Numbered from the stretch's first letter, positions 8,361-17,313 are shown. The stretch: 64,000 nucleotides of DNA from an uncultured Kordiimonas sp. (GCA_947503575.1 CANNDZ010000004.1:62001-126000); one strand, 5' to 3'. Program-made: numbers and translations. The notes: a model not told the origin generated them from the letters alone.

Positions 8361-8822
8361 ATGAAAATACTAAAATCACTGACGTTTACCGCCCTGTTTG
8401 TTGGCATAAGCTTGCCTGTTGCAGCGGATGGTCACAAAGCGCGTGAACGCGCAGAAATTATCATTCCGGATGGTTGGGAAGAAATTTACGAAGACTGGAA
8501 ATTTGCACCTGCGCTGAAAATTGATAACCGGATATATGTCTCAGGCGTGGTAGCGGCCCCGCAGGACGGCGACCTGATGGCAGGCTATCGGCGCGCATGG
8601 CAAACCATTGAAGCAACGCTGGCAAAAGCGGGTGCGTCGCTCGATGATATCGTGGAGATGACCACGTTTCACACGAATTTGAGCGAGCATCTGACAGGTT
8701 TTTCAGAAGTGAAAGACGAGTTCATTAAGGCACCATACCCTTCCTGGACCGGCATTGGTATCAGCGAACTGGCGGTGCCGACGGGCATTGTCGAAATCAA
8801 GGTGATCGCCCACGTTAAATGA
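8361..8822 (+). CDS. Exported RidA/YjgF-family protein lacking the catalytic arginine
   Basis: A 153-residue Rid-superfamily protein with an N-terminal signal peptide (cleavage near PVAAD), so it acts outside the cytoplasm, unlike classical RidA, which hydrolyses reactive enamines/imines. The fold signatures 'RIYVSGVVAAPQDGDL' and 'LAKAGASLDDIVEMTTF' are clear. Where RidA has the catalytic Arg (PAR motif) this protein reads 'PYPSWTGIGISELAVP', so imine deaminase activity is unlikely. It precedes an S9 peptidase gene by 94 bp and may be part of a peptide-catabolism group. Confidence 0.85.
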   Translation: MKILKSLTFTALFVGISLPVAADGHKARERAEIIIPDGWEEIYEDWKFAPALKIDNRIYVSGVVAAPQDGDLMAGYRRAWQTIEATLAKAGASLDDIVEMTTFHTNLSEHLTGFSEVKDEFIKAPYPSWTGIGISELAVPTGIVEIKVIAHVK

Positions 8823-8916
8823 TACGGCATCAATAGCTATAAGCTTTCTTGACCCCTTACCGGCCCCTCCATATTGTCAACTGTTCGTTACAGTTGGGAC
8901 ATTGGGAGGGTAAATC

Positions 8917-10995
8917 ATGAAGATCAGTAAGTTTGGCAAAGCGATATGCGTTGTTGGCATTTCGGCGCTGGCGTTTTCCGGCACGGCGCTGGCTGCCGAT
9001 GATGCACGAGGGGACGATCAGGCTGAAGCGCGGTACTTCGAGCCAGAGGATGTTTTTGGCCTTGAAGTAGCGACTGGCCCGCAGGTCTCGCCAAACGGAG
9101 AGCAGGTCCTTTATGTGCGTCGGTCCAACGATATTATGACTGATAGCACTCGGTCTAATATCTGGATCGCTGACGCTGACGGCAGTAACCATCGGCCGTT
9201 ATTATCGGGCAAAAAGAATTTCACGGCACCGACCTGGTCGCCGGATGGGTCGCGTATCGCCTATATTTCCAACACAGAAGGCGGAACACCACAAATCTAT
9301 GTGCGCTGGATGGACACGGGGCAAACGGCGCTGTTGACCAACATACAGAAAAGCGCTTCCAATCTCGTCTGGTCGCCGGATGGCAGGACGCTGGCGTTCA
9401 CCATGAGTGTGCCGTCAAACGAAAAACCTTTCAGCGTGAAACTGCCAAAGAAACCAAAGGGTGCCAATTGGTCACCGGATTTCAAATATATCACCAAAGC
9501 GCGGTATCAGGCCGATGGGCGCGGTATTCTTGACCCTGCTTACACCCATATCTTTATCGTGGCAGCCGAGGGCGGCATCGCCCGGCAACTGACATCCGGC
9601 AACTATCACCATCGCGGTTCCCTGAGTTGGGCAGCGGATGGCTCCAAAATCTATTTTTCGGCGAACCGCAGCGAGACCTGGGAATATGAAAGCCGCGAAG
9701 CCGATATCTTCACCGTGGACTTGGCTGGCACGATCACCCAGGTTACAGATGCGCCGGGTCTTGAGCGGTCGCCAACCGTTTCGCCAAACGGTGAGCATGT
9801 TGCCTACATCAAGTCAGATAACCAGAAGCTTGCTTATCGCAATCGATACCTGCATGTGATGGACATTGCAGACGATGGCAGTGTCAGGAATGACAGGAAC
9901 CTGTCCGCAGACATCGACAATTCACTTGCCAACCCCACGTGGGATGGCAATAGGGCGCTTTATTACCAACAAACTGTGCGCGGCGTGACCGAAGTTGGGC
10001 ATGTCACGCTTTCGGGCAAGCACAGGCAGGTTGTTGGTGGCCTTGGTAGCGTGTCGCTTGGGCGCCCTTATGCGAGCGGAACCTATGATGCAGCAGATGG
10101 CACGGTTGCCTTCACCAAAGGGCGGCATGACCGCCCTGCGGACTTATATGTTCTGAAAGGCCGAAACGAGCGACAGCTTACAACGCTTAATGAAGACTTG
10201 CTTGGTCACAAGACCTTGGGCGGCGTTCATGAAGTTGTCTACGCATCTTCCATTGACGGCGAGGAAATTCAGGGCTGGTACCTCACCCCGCCCGATTTTG
10301 ACCCCAATAAGAAATACCCGTTAATCCTTGAAATTCACGGCGGTCCTCATCTGTCGTATGGTCCGCATTTCTCGGCGGAAATGCAGCGCATGGCAGCTGA
10401 AGGCTATGTGGTGTTTTACGACAATCACCGGGGCAGCACCGGCTACGGCGAACGGTTTGCGTTGCTTCTGCAGGGCAAATATTCATCAAAGTACGACTTT
10501 GCGGACCACATGTCTGGCATTGATGCCGTGCTCGAAAAAGGGTTTGTTGACCCAGACCGTCTGTATATCACCGGTGGGTCTGCTGGTGGGATCGCGAGTG
10601 CTTACGCCATAGGTCTGACGAACCGATTTAAGGCGGCGGCGGTTGCCAAGCCTGTTATCAATTGGGTGTCGAAGGTGCTGACAGCGGATAGCGGGCTTGG
10701 CCAGATTCCAAACCAGTTTCCTGGCGTACCGTGGGAGAATGTAGAACATTACTGGCAGCGCTCGCCGCTATCGCTTGTTGGTAATGTGACAACGCCGACG
10801 CTCCTTATTACGGGCGAAGACGACAAGCGCACGCCCATTTCGGAAACAGAACAATTTTATCAGGCGTTAAAGCTGTTGAAAATTGATACGGTGATGGTGC
10901 GCGTGCCCGGAAGCCCGCATGGTATTGCAGGCCGTCCGTCGCGTCTTATTGGCAAGGTGGAAAACATTCTAGCCTGGTTCAGAAAATACGAGTGA
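8917..10995 (+). CDS. Exported S9-family prolyl oligopeptidase / acylaminoacyl-peptidase
   Basis: A 692-residue secreted or periplasmic serine peptidase. A signal peptide ends near ALA (residues 1-27). Residues about 40-420 are a beta-propeller with TolB/DPP-like repeats ('SPNGEQVLYVRRS', 'SPDGSRIAYISN', 'SPDGRTLAF'). The C-terminal alpha/beta-hydrolase domain has the nucleophile S555 in GGSAGG, aspartate in 'TGEDDKRTP' (about 635-636) and H668 in 'GSPHGIAG'. It removes N-terminal residues or cleaves short peptides. An amidohydrolase and a prolidase-like peptidase follow on the same strand, consistent with stepwise breakdown of proline-containing peptides. Confidence 0.93.
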   Translation: MKISKFGKAICVVGISALAFSGTALAADDARGDDQAEARYFEPEDVFGLEVATGPQVSPNGEQVLYVRRSNDIMTDSTRSNIWIADADGSNHRPLLSGKKNFTAPTWSPDGSRIAYISNTEGGTPQIYVRWMDTGQTALLTNIQKSASNLVWSPDGRTLAFTMSVPSNEKPFSVKLPKKPKGANWSPDFKYITKARYQADGRGILDPAYTHIFIVAAEGGIARQLTSGNYHHRGSLSWAADGSKIYFSANRSETWEYESREADIFTVDLAGTITQVTDAPGLERSPTVSPNGEHVAYIKSDNQKLAYRNRYLHVMDIADDGSVRNDRNLSADIDNSLANPTWDGNRALYYQQTVRGVTEVGHVTLSGKHRQVVGGLGSVSLGRPYASGTYDAADGTVAFTKGRHDRPADLYVLKGRNERQLTTLNEDLLGHKTLGGVHEVVYASSIDGEEIQGWYLTPPDFDPNKKYPLILEIHGGPHLSYGPHFSAEMQRMAAEGYVVFYDNHRGSTGYGERFALLLQGKYSSKYDFADHMSGIDAVLEKGFVDPDRLYITGGSAGGIASAYAIGLTNRFKAAAVAKPVINWVSKVLTADSGLGQIPNQFPGVPWENVEHYWQRSPLSLVGNVTTPTLLITGEDDKRTPISETEQFYQALKLLKIDTVMVRVPGSPHGIAGRPSRLIGKVENILAWFRKYE

Positions 10996-11081
10996 CTGAA
11001 ACAGGTATAAACCGGGACGCTCATGGACAGGGGTGACAACTGCTACTAAGGTTGTTTTCTTAGGCTTTTCGGGAGTGAACC

Positions 11082-12377
11082 ATGCGGAAATTTAGGGGCT
11101 TTCTTAACCGCTTTGCGGCCATTTTTATGGTGTTTGCAGGCTTTGCAGTATCGGCGAATGATGGGGATATTTACCTGTCTGCCGGCGCCATGGTGGACGT
11201 CACCACGGGTGAAATTGTTAACAATCCCGCGCTGGTGATCCGGGATGGCCGTATTGTTGCCATGAGCACCACAGACAGCTTGGAAGCACCGACTGGCAGC
11301 CGGATTGTGGCGCTGGATGATCATACGCTTACGCCGGGGTTAATGGATATGCACGTCCACCTGTCTGGTGATGCGGGGGGCAGTTTTTTTGCCGGGCTTA
11401 GTTATTCCGCGCCGCGTCAGGCGATTGTTGCGGTTAAAAATGCGCGTAAAACCCTGATGGCGGGCTTTACCACCGTGCGCGATGTTGGTGCCGCCGGTTA
11501 CAGTGTTATTGCGGTACGGGACGGTATTAATGCTGGCGATATTATTGGTCCGCGCATCTTTGCTGTGGGTAACGCAATCGGCATCACTGGCGGTCATTGT
11601 GACAATAATTTTTTCCCGCCCGAAATGCAGGCATCAAGTGGCGGCGCAGCTGATGGCCCTTGGGATGTGCGGGCGAAAGTCCGCGAAAATATCAAATATG
11701 GTGCTAACGCCATCAAGGTATGTGCAACTGGCGGTGTGTTTTCAAAAGGTACCAAAGTTGGCGTGCAGCAACTGACGCTTGAGGAATTGAAAGCGGCTGT
11801 TGCTGAAGCCCACTTGCGCGGCCTGACAATTGCGGCCCATGCGCACGGCACTGACGGTATTAAAGCCGCCATCGTAGCGGGCGTTGACAGCATTGAGCAC
11901 GCCAGTTTCGCTGATGACGAAGCCATTAACCTTGCCAAGGAATTTGGCACTTATTTTTCGATGGATATTTATAATACCGAATACACGCTGGCGTTTGGTG
12001 AAGCCAACGGCGTACCGGAAGAAAATATCAACAAGGAAAAGCAGGTTTCCAAGGCCCAGCGGGATAGCTTCCGGCGCGCCGTTGAAGCCGGTGTAAAAAT
12101 GGTCTTTGGGTCGGATGCCGCGATATATCCACACGGCGACAATGCCAAGCAGCTTTCCCGCATGGTGCAATTTGGCATGACACCCCTGCAGGCTTTGCAG
12201 GCAGCAACCATTAATTCGGCGACGCTGATAAAAATGGAAAATGAAATTGGGACACTGCAAGAAGGCTTCATAGCCGACATTATTGCGGTAAAGGGTAATC
12301 CGCTTGACGATATTACGGCGATGGAAACCGTCGATTTTGTGATGAAGAGCGGCGAAATCGTCAAGTCAGCGCCCTAA
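11082..12377 (+). CDS. Exported metal-dependent amidohydrolase (Xaa-Pro/acyl dipeptidase type)
   Basis: A 431-residue amidohydrolase-superfamily enzyme with a signal peptide (residues 1-23). Metal and catalytic residues are all present: HxH in 'MDMHVHLSG', the lysine that is normally carboxylated in 'AIKVCATGG', histidines in 'AAHAHG' and 'IEHASF', and aspartate in 'FGSDAAIYP'. This set is typical of the branch that includes exported Xaa-Pro dipeptidases (Sgx9260-like) and imidazolonepropionase-like proteins. It is 86 bp downstream of the S9 peptidase and 19 bp upstream of a predicted M24 peptidase, so cleavage of dipeptides, perhaps with C-terminal proline, is the best guess. Confidence 0.88.
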   Translation: MRKFRGFLNRFAAIFMVFAGFAVSANDGDIYLSAGAMVDVTTGEIVNNPALVIRDGRIVAMSTTDSLEAPTGSRIVALDDHTLTPGLMDMHVHLSGDAGGSFFAGLSYSAPRQAIVAVKNARKTLMAGFTTVRDVGAAGYSVIAVRDGINAGDIIGPRIFAVGNAIGITGGHCDNNFFPPEMQASSGGAADGPWDVRAKVRENIKYGANAIKVCATGGVFSKGTKVGVQQLTLEELKAAVAEAHLRGLTIAAHAHGTDGIKAAIVAGVDSIEHASFADDEAINLAKEFGTYFSMDIYNTEYTLAFGEANGVPEENINKEKQVSKAQRDSFRRAVEAGVKMVFGSDAAIYPHGDNAKQLSRMVQFGMTPLQALQAATINSATLIKMENEIGTLQEGFIADIIAVKGNPLDDITAMETVDFVMKSGEIVKSAP

Positions 12378-12396
12378 GGGCAACGGGAGAACAACA

Positions 12397-13671
12397 GTGT
12401 ATAGCAAGCGTGCCTTTATCAAAGTTGTGGCGGGTACAGCCGCCTTTACTGCGCTAACACCTTTGTCTGGCGGGGTTTATGCCCGTCAGGTGCGCGGCGG
12501 ACTTAGCGATATCACCGGCGGGGTGGCCCCCATTTCTGTTGACGAGCGAAAAGCGCGGGTTGCGCGGGCCCAACAATTGATGCGCGAAACTGGGCTGTCT
12601 GCTTTGCTGATAGAGCCCGGGTCCGCCATGCTGTATTTCACCGGCATACGCTGGCGGCGCAGCGAGCGACTAACGGCGGCGATTATCCCCGTGGACGGCG
12701 ATACTGCTGTTGTGACGCCCTATTTTGAAGAGCCCAGCGTCAGGGAAAGCATGACGTTTGGGGATGATGTGCGCACCTGGCACGAGCATGAAGACCCGCT
12801 GGCACGAGTTGCTCAAATCCTGAAAGACAGAGGTCTTGAAGGCGGCACCATCGGACTGGAGCCGACGGTTCGTTACTTTGTTGTTGAAGGTCTTAAAAAG
12901 CTGGGAGTTGCGGTTGGGGACGGGTGGTCTGTCGCCTATGGTTGCCGAATGATCAAGTCATCACAGGAACTGCGGCTGATGCACAAAGCCAATGAAATCA
13001 CGTTGCGGGCGTACGGCGAGGTGTGGGACAAATTGGAAGCGGGCATGACCCCTGCTGATATTAACGGCCTGATGCGCGGCGCGCAGGCGGCTCTTGGCGG
13101 GCGTGGTGTCTGGACCATGGCACTGTTGGCGGAAGCGAGTGCTTACCCCCACGGCACCGGGCAACCGCAAACACTGAAAGAGGGTGATATTGTATTGATG
13201 GACTGCGGATGCAGTGTTGAGGGGTACCAGTCTGATATTTCCCGAACGTTTGTGTACGGCGAGCCAACCAAACGCCAGCGAGAGGTGTGGAATACGGTAC
13301 GCCGGGGTCAGGATATTGTTTTTGAAGCGGCAAAAATTGGTCGTCCGACAGGCGACGTTGATGATGCTGTGCGTAGCTATTATGAAACGCTTGGATGGGG
13401 GCCCGGGTATCAAACACCCGGTTTGAGCCACCGCACGGGCCATGGCATTGGCATGGATGGTCATGAGCCAGTGAATTTTGTGCGCGGTGAAAAAACCCCG
13501 CTGGCAGCCGGTATGTGTTTTTCCAATGAACCTGGACTTTATACGTTTGGGGAATTTGGTGTCCGTCTTGAGGACTGTTTGTACATGACCGAACAAGGCC
13601 CACAGTGGTTTACCGAACCAGCAGAAAGCCTTGAGAAACCCCTGGGCGTGCTGGCCGCTGTGCCAACCTGA
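12397..13671 (+). CDS. Exported M24 peptidase (Xaa-Pro aminopeptidase/prolidase-like)
   Basis: A 424-residue two-domain pita-bread metallopeptidase. The start is GTG at 12397 after GGGAG. The N-terminus (SKRAFIKVVAGTAAFTAL) resembles a twin-arginine signal with KR in place of RR, so folded export is possible. Residues about 40-180 are the creatinase-type N-domain. The dinuclear metal ligands are visible: D in 'LMDCGCS', D in 'QSDISRTF', H in 'GHGIGMDGHE', E in 'SNEPGLYT' and E in 'RLEDCLY'. It completes a run of exported peptidases, 19 bp after the amidohydrolase. Confidence 0.9.
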   Translation: MYSKRAFIKVVAGTAAFTALTPLSGGVYARQVRGGLSDITGGVAPISVDERKARVARAQQLMRETGLSALLIEPGSAMLYFTGIRWRRSERLTAAIIPVDGDTAVVTPYFEEPSVRESMTFGDDVRTWHEHEDPLARVAQILKDRGLEGGTIGLEPTVRYFVVEGLKKLGVAVGDGWSVAYGCRMIKSSQELRLMHKANEITLRAYGEVWDKLEAGMTPADINGLMRGAQAALGGRGVWTMALLAEASAYPHGTGQPQTLKEGDIVLMDCGCSVEGYQSDISRTFVYGEPTKRQREVWNTVRRGQDIVFEAAKIGRPTGDVDDAVRSYYETLGWGPGYQTPGLSHRTGHGIGMDGHEPVNFVRGEKTPLAAGMCFSNEPGLYTFGEFGVRLEDCLYMTEQGPQWFTEPAESLEKPLGVLAAVPT

Positions 13672-13784
13672 TGAATTTCTGGTATGATAAAGCCAACTAT
13701 CCAGAATACGGTGTTATTTTGATGGTTTGCATATTGCTTGAGGACACAAGCGATGAATGATCATCCGCAAAAACAGGATTGAGT

Positions 13785-14309
13785 ATGAACATGGCGGCTG
13801 ACGCAAACCAATGGCTGGAAGACTTCAGTATTGTGGATGCTGAAGAGGTGCGCCATCTAAATGAAGCTGTTGATGTAATTCTGAGATATTTTGAACAGAA
13901 AACAGGGGGCACACGGTTGCCCCGGCGCGATGACCTACAACCAATGGAGTTGAAACAGTATTTGCCACAGGTCGGTTTATTTGAACCAATTTATGGTGAC
14001 GATGGTCAATTGGTTGATGTTGACATTCCCTTATTGGGTAGCCGTTTGGATGATTTTTATGGTCGTATGACCGGCAAACGGGTGAAGGAGTTCCCACAGG
14101 CTCAGGTTGCCCTGCGTGTGATCCAGGCTTGCCGGCAGTGTGTTACTTTGAAAAAGCCAATCGTTGTGAACGCGCAATCGCTTTCAGATGAGAAAAACTT
14201 CCTGGCAATCACCGTTCTTTACATACCTATGTCCAATGATGGGGAAACCATTGACCGGATATTTCTGCATAACCAGATTGCTCCCCGATTGCCCGGCGAT
14301 AGACCTTAA
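13785..14309 (+). CDS. PAS-domain protein (single-domain sensor, unknown output)
   Basis: About 174 residues. The pattern 'GTRLPRRDDLQPMELKQYLPQVGLFEPIY' followed by 'PLLGSRLDDFYGRMTGKRVKEFP' matches the alphaproteobacterial PAS_5 type of small cytoplasmic PAS proteins, in which the second motif replaces the usual G-x3-GR-x-L of the PAS core. No output domain is attached. The ATG at 13785 is preceded by AGGA; TTG at 13779 is an alternative. The kefF-kefC pair lies downstream, so a regulatory link is possible but unproven. Confidence 0.78.
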   Translation: MNMAADANQWLEDFSIVDAEEVRHLNEAVDVILRYFEQKTGGTRLPRRDDLQPMELKQYLPQVGLFEPIYGDDGQLVDVDIPLLGSRLDDFYGRMTGKRVKEFPQAQVALRVIQACRQCVTLKKPIVVNAQSLSDEKNFLAITVLYIPMSNDGETIDRIFLHNQIAPRLPGDRP

Positions 14310-14322
14310 CCATGGCGCTCCG

Positions 14323-14362
14323 CAAGACTGCCCTGCACAAGACTGCCCGGTGCAAGACTGGC
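14323..14362. repeat. Three tandem 15-bp repeats
   Basis: The octamer CAAGACTG recurs at 14323, 14338 and 14353, an exact 15-bp period; the first two units share CAAGACTGCCC and the third decays. It lies between the PAS gene and kefF. Confidence 0.7.
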
Positions 14363-14372
14363 GACCTGTGCG

Positions 14373-14388
14373 CATAGCATTTGCTATG
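14373..14388. promoter_or_regulatory. 16-bp palindrome upstream of kefF, candidate operator
   Basis: CATAGCA, TT, TGCTATG is a perfect inverted repeat ending 29 bp before the kefF start codon. Position and symmetry suggest a regulator site controlling kefF-kefC; no cognate regulator is identified. Confidence 0.45.
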
Positions 14389-14417
14389 GTTGCACCAGCA
14401 GCTTAGGGTGGCGAGAT

Positions 14418-14978
14418 ATGAATACCGTGCTGCTTCTTTATTGCCATCCATGGCCGCACAAATCGCGCTACAATTGCCGGTTACTGGCGGAAGCGCGCAA
14501 AATGCCCGGCGTGGTCGTCCGCGACCTGTACGAACTCTATCCTTCCCTGCATGTACATGAAGGTGTTGAGCAACAGGCTTTGCGCGAGGCGGACGCTGTG
14601 GTTTTGCAGTTTCCAATATACTGGTTCAGCGCACCCGCCCTGATGAAAGAATGGATGGACGTCACCCTGCAAGACGGGTTTGCGTTTGGTGAGGGCGGTA
14701 CGGCTCTGGTTGGTAAAAAAGCGATGATTGCGGTGTCGACCGGTGGTAGTGAGATTTCCTATACCGACGGGGCAAAACACGGTGCAAATGTGGAGTCGTT
14801 TTTGTTGCCGTTTAGAATGACCGCGGAATTTTGCGGTATGCGGGTGGAGGAACCATTTGTTTCCTACAATGTTCGTGCGATGAGCCATGATACTATAAAC
14901 CAGCGTGCGCAGGCCTTTGCCACCAGGGTTCAGGCGCTGGTGGACGGCGAAAAGCCAACGGAAAGCGGAAAGGCATAG
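14418..14978 (+). CDS. kefF: KefF-like NAD(P)H quinone oxidoreductase, ancillary subunit
   Basis: A 186-residue flavodoxin-like quinone reductase: N-terminal 'LLLYCHPWPHKSRYN' flavin loop, 'ADAVVLQFPIYWFSAPALMKEWMD' and 'GGSEISYTDG' segments are all typical of KefF/MdaB. KefF binds the KefC antiporter and is needed for its full, glutathione-adduct-gated activity; it also reduces quinones. The kefC-like gene begins 2 bp after this stop, so translation is coupled. GGTGGCGAGAT precedes the ATG. The pairing strongly supports the assignment. Confidence 0.88.
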   Translation: MNTVLLLYCHPWPHKSRYNCRLLAEARKMPGVVVRDLYELYPSLHVHEGVEQQALREADAVVLQFPIYWFSAPALMKEWMDVTLQDGFAFGEGGTALVGKKAMIAVSTGGSEISYTDGAKHGANVESFLLPFRMTAEFCGMRVEEPFVSYNVRAMSHDTINQRAQAFATRVQALVDGEKPTESGKA

Positions 14979-14980
14979 TC

Positions 14981-16771
14981 ATGGAAGACCCAAATTTCCT
15001 TGATAGTGCATTTGTCTACTTGCTGGCAGCCGTTGTTGCTGTGCCTTTGTTTAAGCGTCTGGGCCTTGGATCTATTCTTGGCTATCTGGTTGCGGGGATG
15101 GTTATCGGGCCTTGGGGGGCAGGGCTGATCCGGGACGTAGACGCCATCCTGCAATTCTCTGAACTGGGAATTGCGTTGCTGATGTTTTTGATTGGTCTGG
15201 AACTGAAACCCTCAACATTGTGGCAATTGAGGCGCTTGCTTCTGGGGTTCGGGACCACACAAGTGGTAGTGTCCACGGGTATTATCGCCGGGCTCGTGTT
15301 TCTCTCTGGTGTGCCTTTGTTGCTGTCATTTGCGGTGGGTATTGCGCTGGCGCTTTCGTCAACGCCGATCGCGCTTCAAACTCTTGAAGAACGCGGCCAG
15401 CTTAAAACCAACGTGGGGGAGGCTTCGTTTTCCACGCTTTTGTTCCAAGATTTGTCAATTATCCCGGTTTTGGCGTTGGTGCCTTTGCTATCGCCCGAGG
15501 CAGACACCGCAGGGTTTTTCCTGTGGACTGAGTTAAAAATACTGGGGGTTTTTGCGATTTTTGTGATCGCAAGTCGGTTTTTGCTGCGGCCTTTATTCCG
15601 TTACATTGCCCTAACCGGTTTACGGGATGTTTTCACCAGTTTTTCCCTGTTTCTGGTTGTCGGTAGTGGCTTGCTGACCGAGCTGGCGGGTGTGTCGATG
15701 GCACTGGGAACTTTTATGGCGGGCGTGTTACTGGCTGACTCAGAATACCGGCACGAACTTGAGCTGAATATCGAGCCGTTCAAGGGCTTGTTGATGGGTT
15801 TGTTTTTCATTGCGGTTGGTATGTCCGTGGATATCGGGCTGTTCCTTGCTGGACCGCTGGAAATCCTGTTGCTGGTTGGTGCCCTGATGATTGTTAAAGC
15901 GGCTGTGGTGATTGCGATTGCGCGGTTTGCCGGTTTTACTTTCACAGATCAGGTGTTTTTTGCGCTTTTGATTGCGCCGGCAGGCGAATTTGCCTTTGTG
16001 ATGATTTCCCTGCTGACAGGCGCGCAATTGATGCCGCCCGAAGTAGGGGCAAAATTGCTGGTGGTGGCATCAGTGTCCATGCTGGCAGCCCCTTTGCTGA
16101 TTTTCTGCCGCGATTTTATGCTTCGCCGCGCAACCAGCCTCGAAGACCGGGAAAGCGACGTGGAGTCAGCCGAAGGCCACGTCATTATTGCCGGATTTGG
16201 ACGGTTTGGCCAAATTGTTGGCCGACTGATGATCTCGCTTAAAATCCCTACAGTTATTGTGGACAACAACCCCAATCATATCGATACGCTGCGCAAGTTC
16301 GGCTTCAAGGTGTTTTACGGTGACGCAACGCGGCTTGATTTATTGCAGGCTGCTGGTGCCAAAGATGCACGGCTTCTGGTGCTTGCCATGGATGACCCCG
16401 CAGCCGTGCTGGCGGCTGCCGAAACAGCCAGTCAGCATTTCCCCAAACTGCGAAAACTGGCCCGCGCCAGTACCCGAGGCGACGTGAACAGTTTGCTGCA
16501 GGCGGGCGTTGATCACGTGCGCCGTGAAACATTTGCATCCGCGCTGGAGATTGGGGAAATGGCGCTGCGGGAGCTGGGGTATCCTGCCCATGTTGCTCAC
16601 CGGACCGCTGGGCGGTTTCGCCGGTATGACGAGGTCGCGGTTGAGCATGTTGCCCAGTTTCGTGATGATGAAGCTGCAGTTATTGACTTTGCCAAGCGGT
16701 CGCGGCAAGAGCTTGAAAACTTAATGGGGCATGATGTGGCGTCGCAGATTAGCAAAGATAAGGGATGGTGA
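14981..16771 (+). CDS. kefC: KefB/KefC-type glutathione-gated K+/H+ antiporter
   Basis: A 596-residue protein with a CPA2 antiporter membrane domain (about 12 hydrophobic segments, residues 8-385; 'LGYLVAGMVIGPWG', 'LSSTPIALQTLEERG') followed by a cytosolic RCK/TrkA-N domain starting at 'HVIIAGFGRFGQIVGRLM', a Rossmann glycine motif that binds nucleotide and glutathione adducts in Kef proteins. It extrudes potassium during electrophile stress and acidifies the cytoplasm. It is directly coupled to kefF. KefB and KefC cannot be separated by sequence alone, but the KefF partner favours KefC. Confidence 0.92.
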   Translation: MEDPNFLDSAFVYLLAAVVAVPLFKRLGLGSILGYLVAGMVIGPWGAGLIRDVDAILQFSELGIALLMFLIGLELKPSTLWQLRRLLLGFGTTQVVVSTGIIAGLVFLSGVPLLLSFAVGIALALSSTPIALQTLEERGQLKTNVGEASFSTLLFQDLSIIPVLALVPLLSPEADTAGFFLWTELKILGVFAIFVIASRFLLRPLFRYIALTGLRDVFTSFSLFLVVGSGLLTELAGVSMALGTFMAGVLLADSEYRHELELNIEPFKGLLMGLFFIAVGMSVDIGLFLAGPLEILLLVGALMIVKAAVVIAIARFAGFTFTDQVFFALLIAPAGEFAFVMISLLTGAQLMPPEVGAKLLVVASVSMLAAPLLIFCRDFMLRRATSLEDRESDVESAEGHVIIAGFGRFGQIVGRLMISLKIPTVIVDNNPNHIDTLRKFGFKVFYGDATRLDLLQAAGAKDARLLVLAMDDPAAVLAAAETASQHFPKLRKLARASTRGDVNSLLQAGVDHVRRETFASALEIGEMALRELGYPAHVAHRTAGRFRRYDEVAVEHVAQFRDDEAAVIDFAKRSRQELENLMGHDVASQISKDKGW

Positions 16772-16829
16772 CGCGGCATGTGCCCGCAAGCCCAGAAAAT
16801 CAGAAAAGCCAGAACACCACGAGGACTGT

Positions 16830-17108
16830 ATGCAGATTTTGAAAGTGGCTGTTACCAAAGACGGCGAACCGTTTCTGGATGGAGACTTTGAGGTTTCTTC
16901 AGAAAACTACACAGCGGTGCAGCCCTTATTGACAGAAATTGCGATTACCCGCGCGCAGGCCGCGTCGATGCTGAGCGGTTATATGCACGCAAGAGATGTA
17001 GGACCTGTCACCGAAGACATGGGAAAAATTGCCCTGATTGCTGCTGTTTTCTTCCTTGAGGCCGGGGAAACCAGCATTGTGATCCCGCTGGGTGACGTTG
17101 CCGCGTGA
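16830..17108 (+). CDS. Small hypothetical protein
   Basis: About 92 residues starting at the ATG at 16830, preceded by GAGGAC. An upstream in-frame start at 16731 would overlap kefC by 41 bp and add an arginine-rich tail, so I prefer the later one. The sequence is acidic, with a mixed helix/strand pattern ('VSSENYTAVQPLLTEIAITRAQAASML') and no transmembrane segment or known motif. It could be co-transcribed with kefC, 58 bp away. Function unknown. Confidence 0.6.
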   Translation: MQILKVAVTKDGEPFLDGDFEVSSENYTAVQPLLTEIAITRAQAASMLSGYMHARDVGPVTEDMGKIALIAAVFFLEAGETSIVIPLGDVAA

Positions 17109-17210
17109 CGAATCCATCATATTTTAGTGCGTGACCTTCATTAACACTTTGTGCATAGTTTTTTAGTACCAAAGGGTTAGGGACTTATTTGGAAGAATAG
17201 ACCTGATTGA

Positions 17211-17227
17211 ATTGCCTTGACGGCAAT
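17211..17227. promoter_or_regulatory. Short inverted repeat just upstream of the sigma-54 site
   Basis: ATTGCC, five bases, GGCAAT. It ends 3 bp before the -24 element, too near for a distant enhancer, and might bind a repressor or accessory factor. Confidence 0.3.
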
Positions 17228-17230
17228 CCT

Positions 17231-17246
17231 TGGCACACACTATGCA
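17231..17246 (+). promoter_or_regulatory. Sigma-54 (RpoN) promoter for nonulosonate cassette
   Basis: TGGCACACACTATGCA matches the RpoN consensus TGGCAC-R-N4-TTGCA with one deviation (A for the first T of the -12 box) and with the required 10-bp gap between GG and GC. Transcription would begin near 17257, leaving a leader of about 57 bases before the PseG-like start at 17314. Sigma-54 drives middle and late flagellar genes in many alphaproteobacteria, which fits flagellin glycosylation. Confidence 0.6.
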
Positions 17247-17313
17247 TGCTGAATTTGGTGGCAGTGACATAACGCTGAGCACTCAGTGTGTCGGATGGAC
17301 AGGAGCGCAACCC

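Noticed and set aside
13061-13603. 180- and 211-codon minus frames inside the M24 peptidase gene
   Set aside because: Shadow frames of a gene with intact metal ligands.
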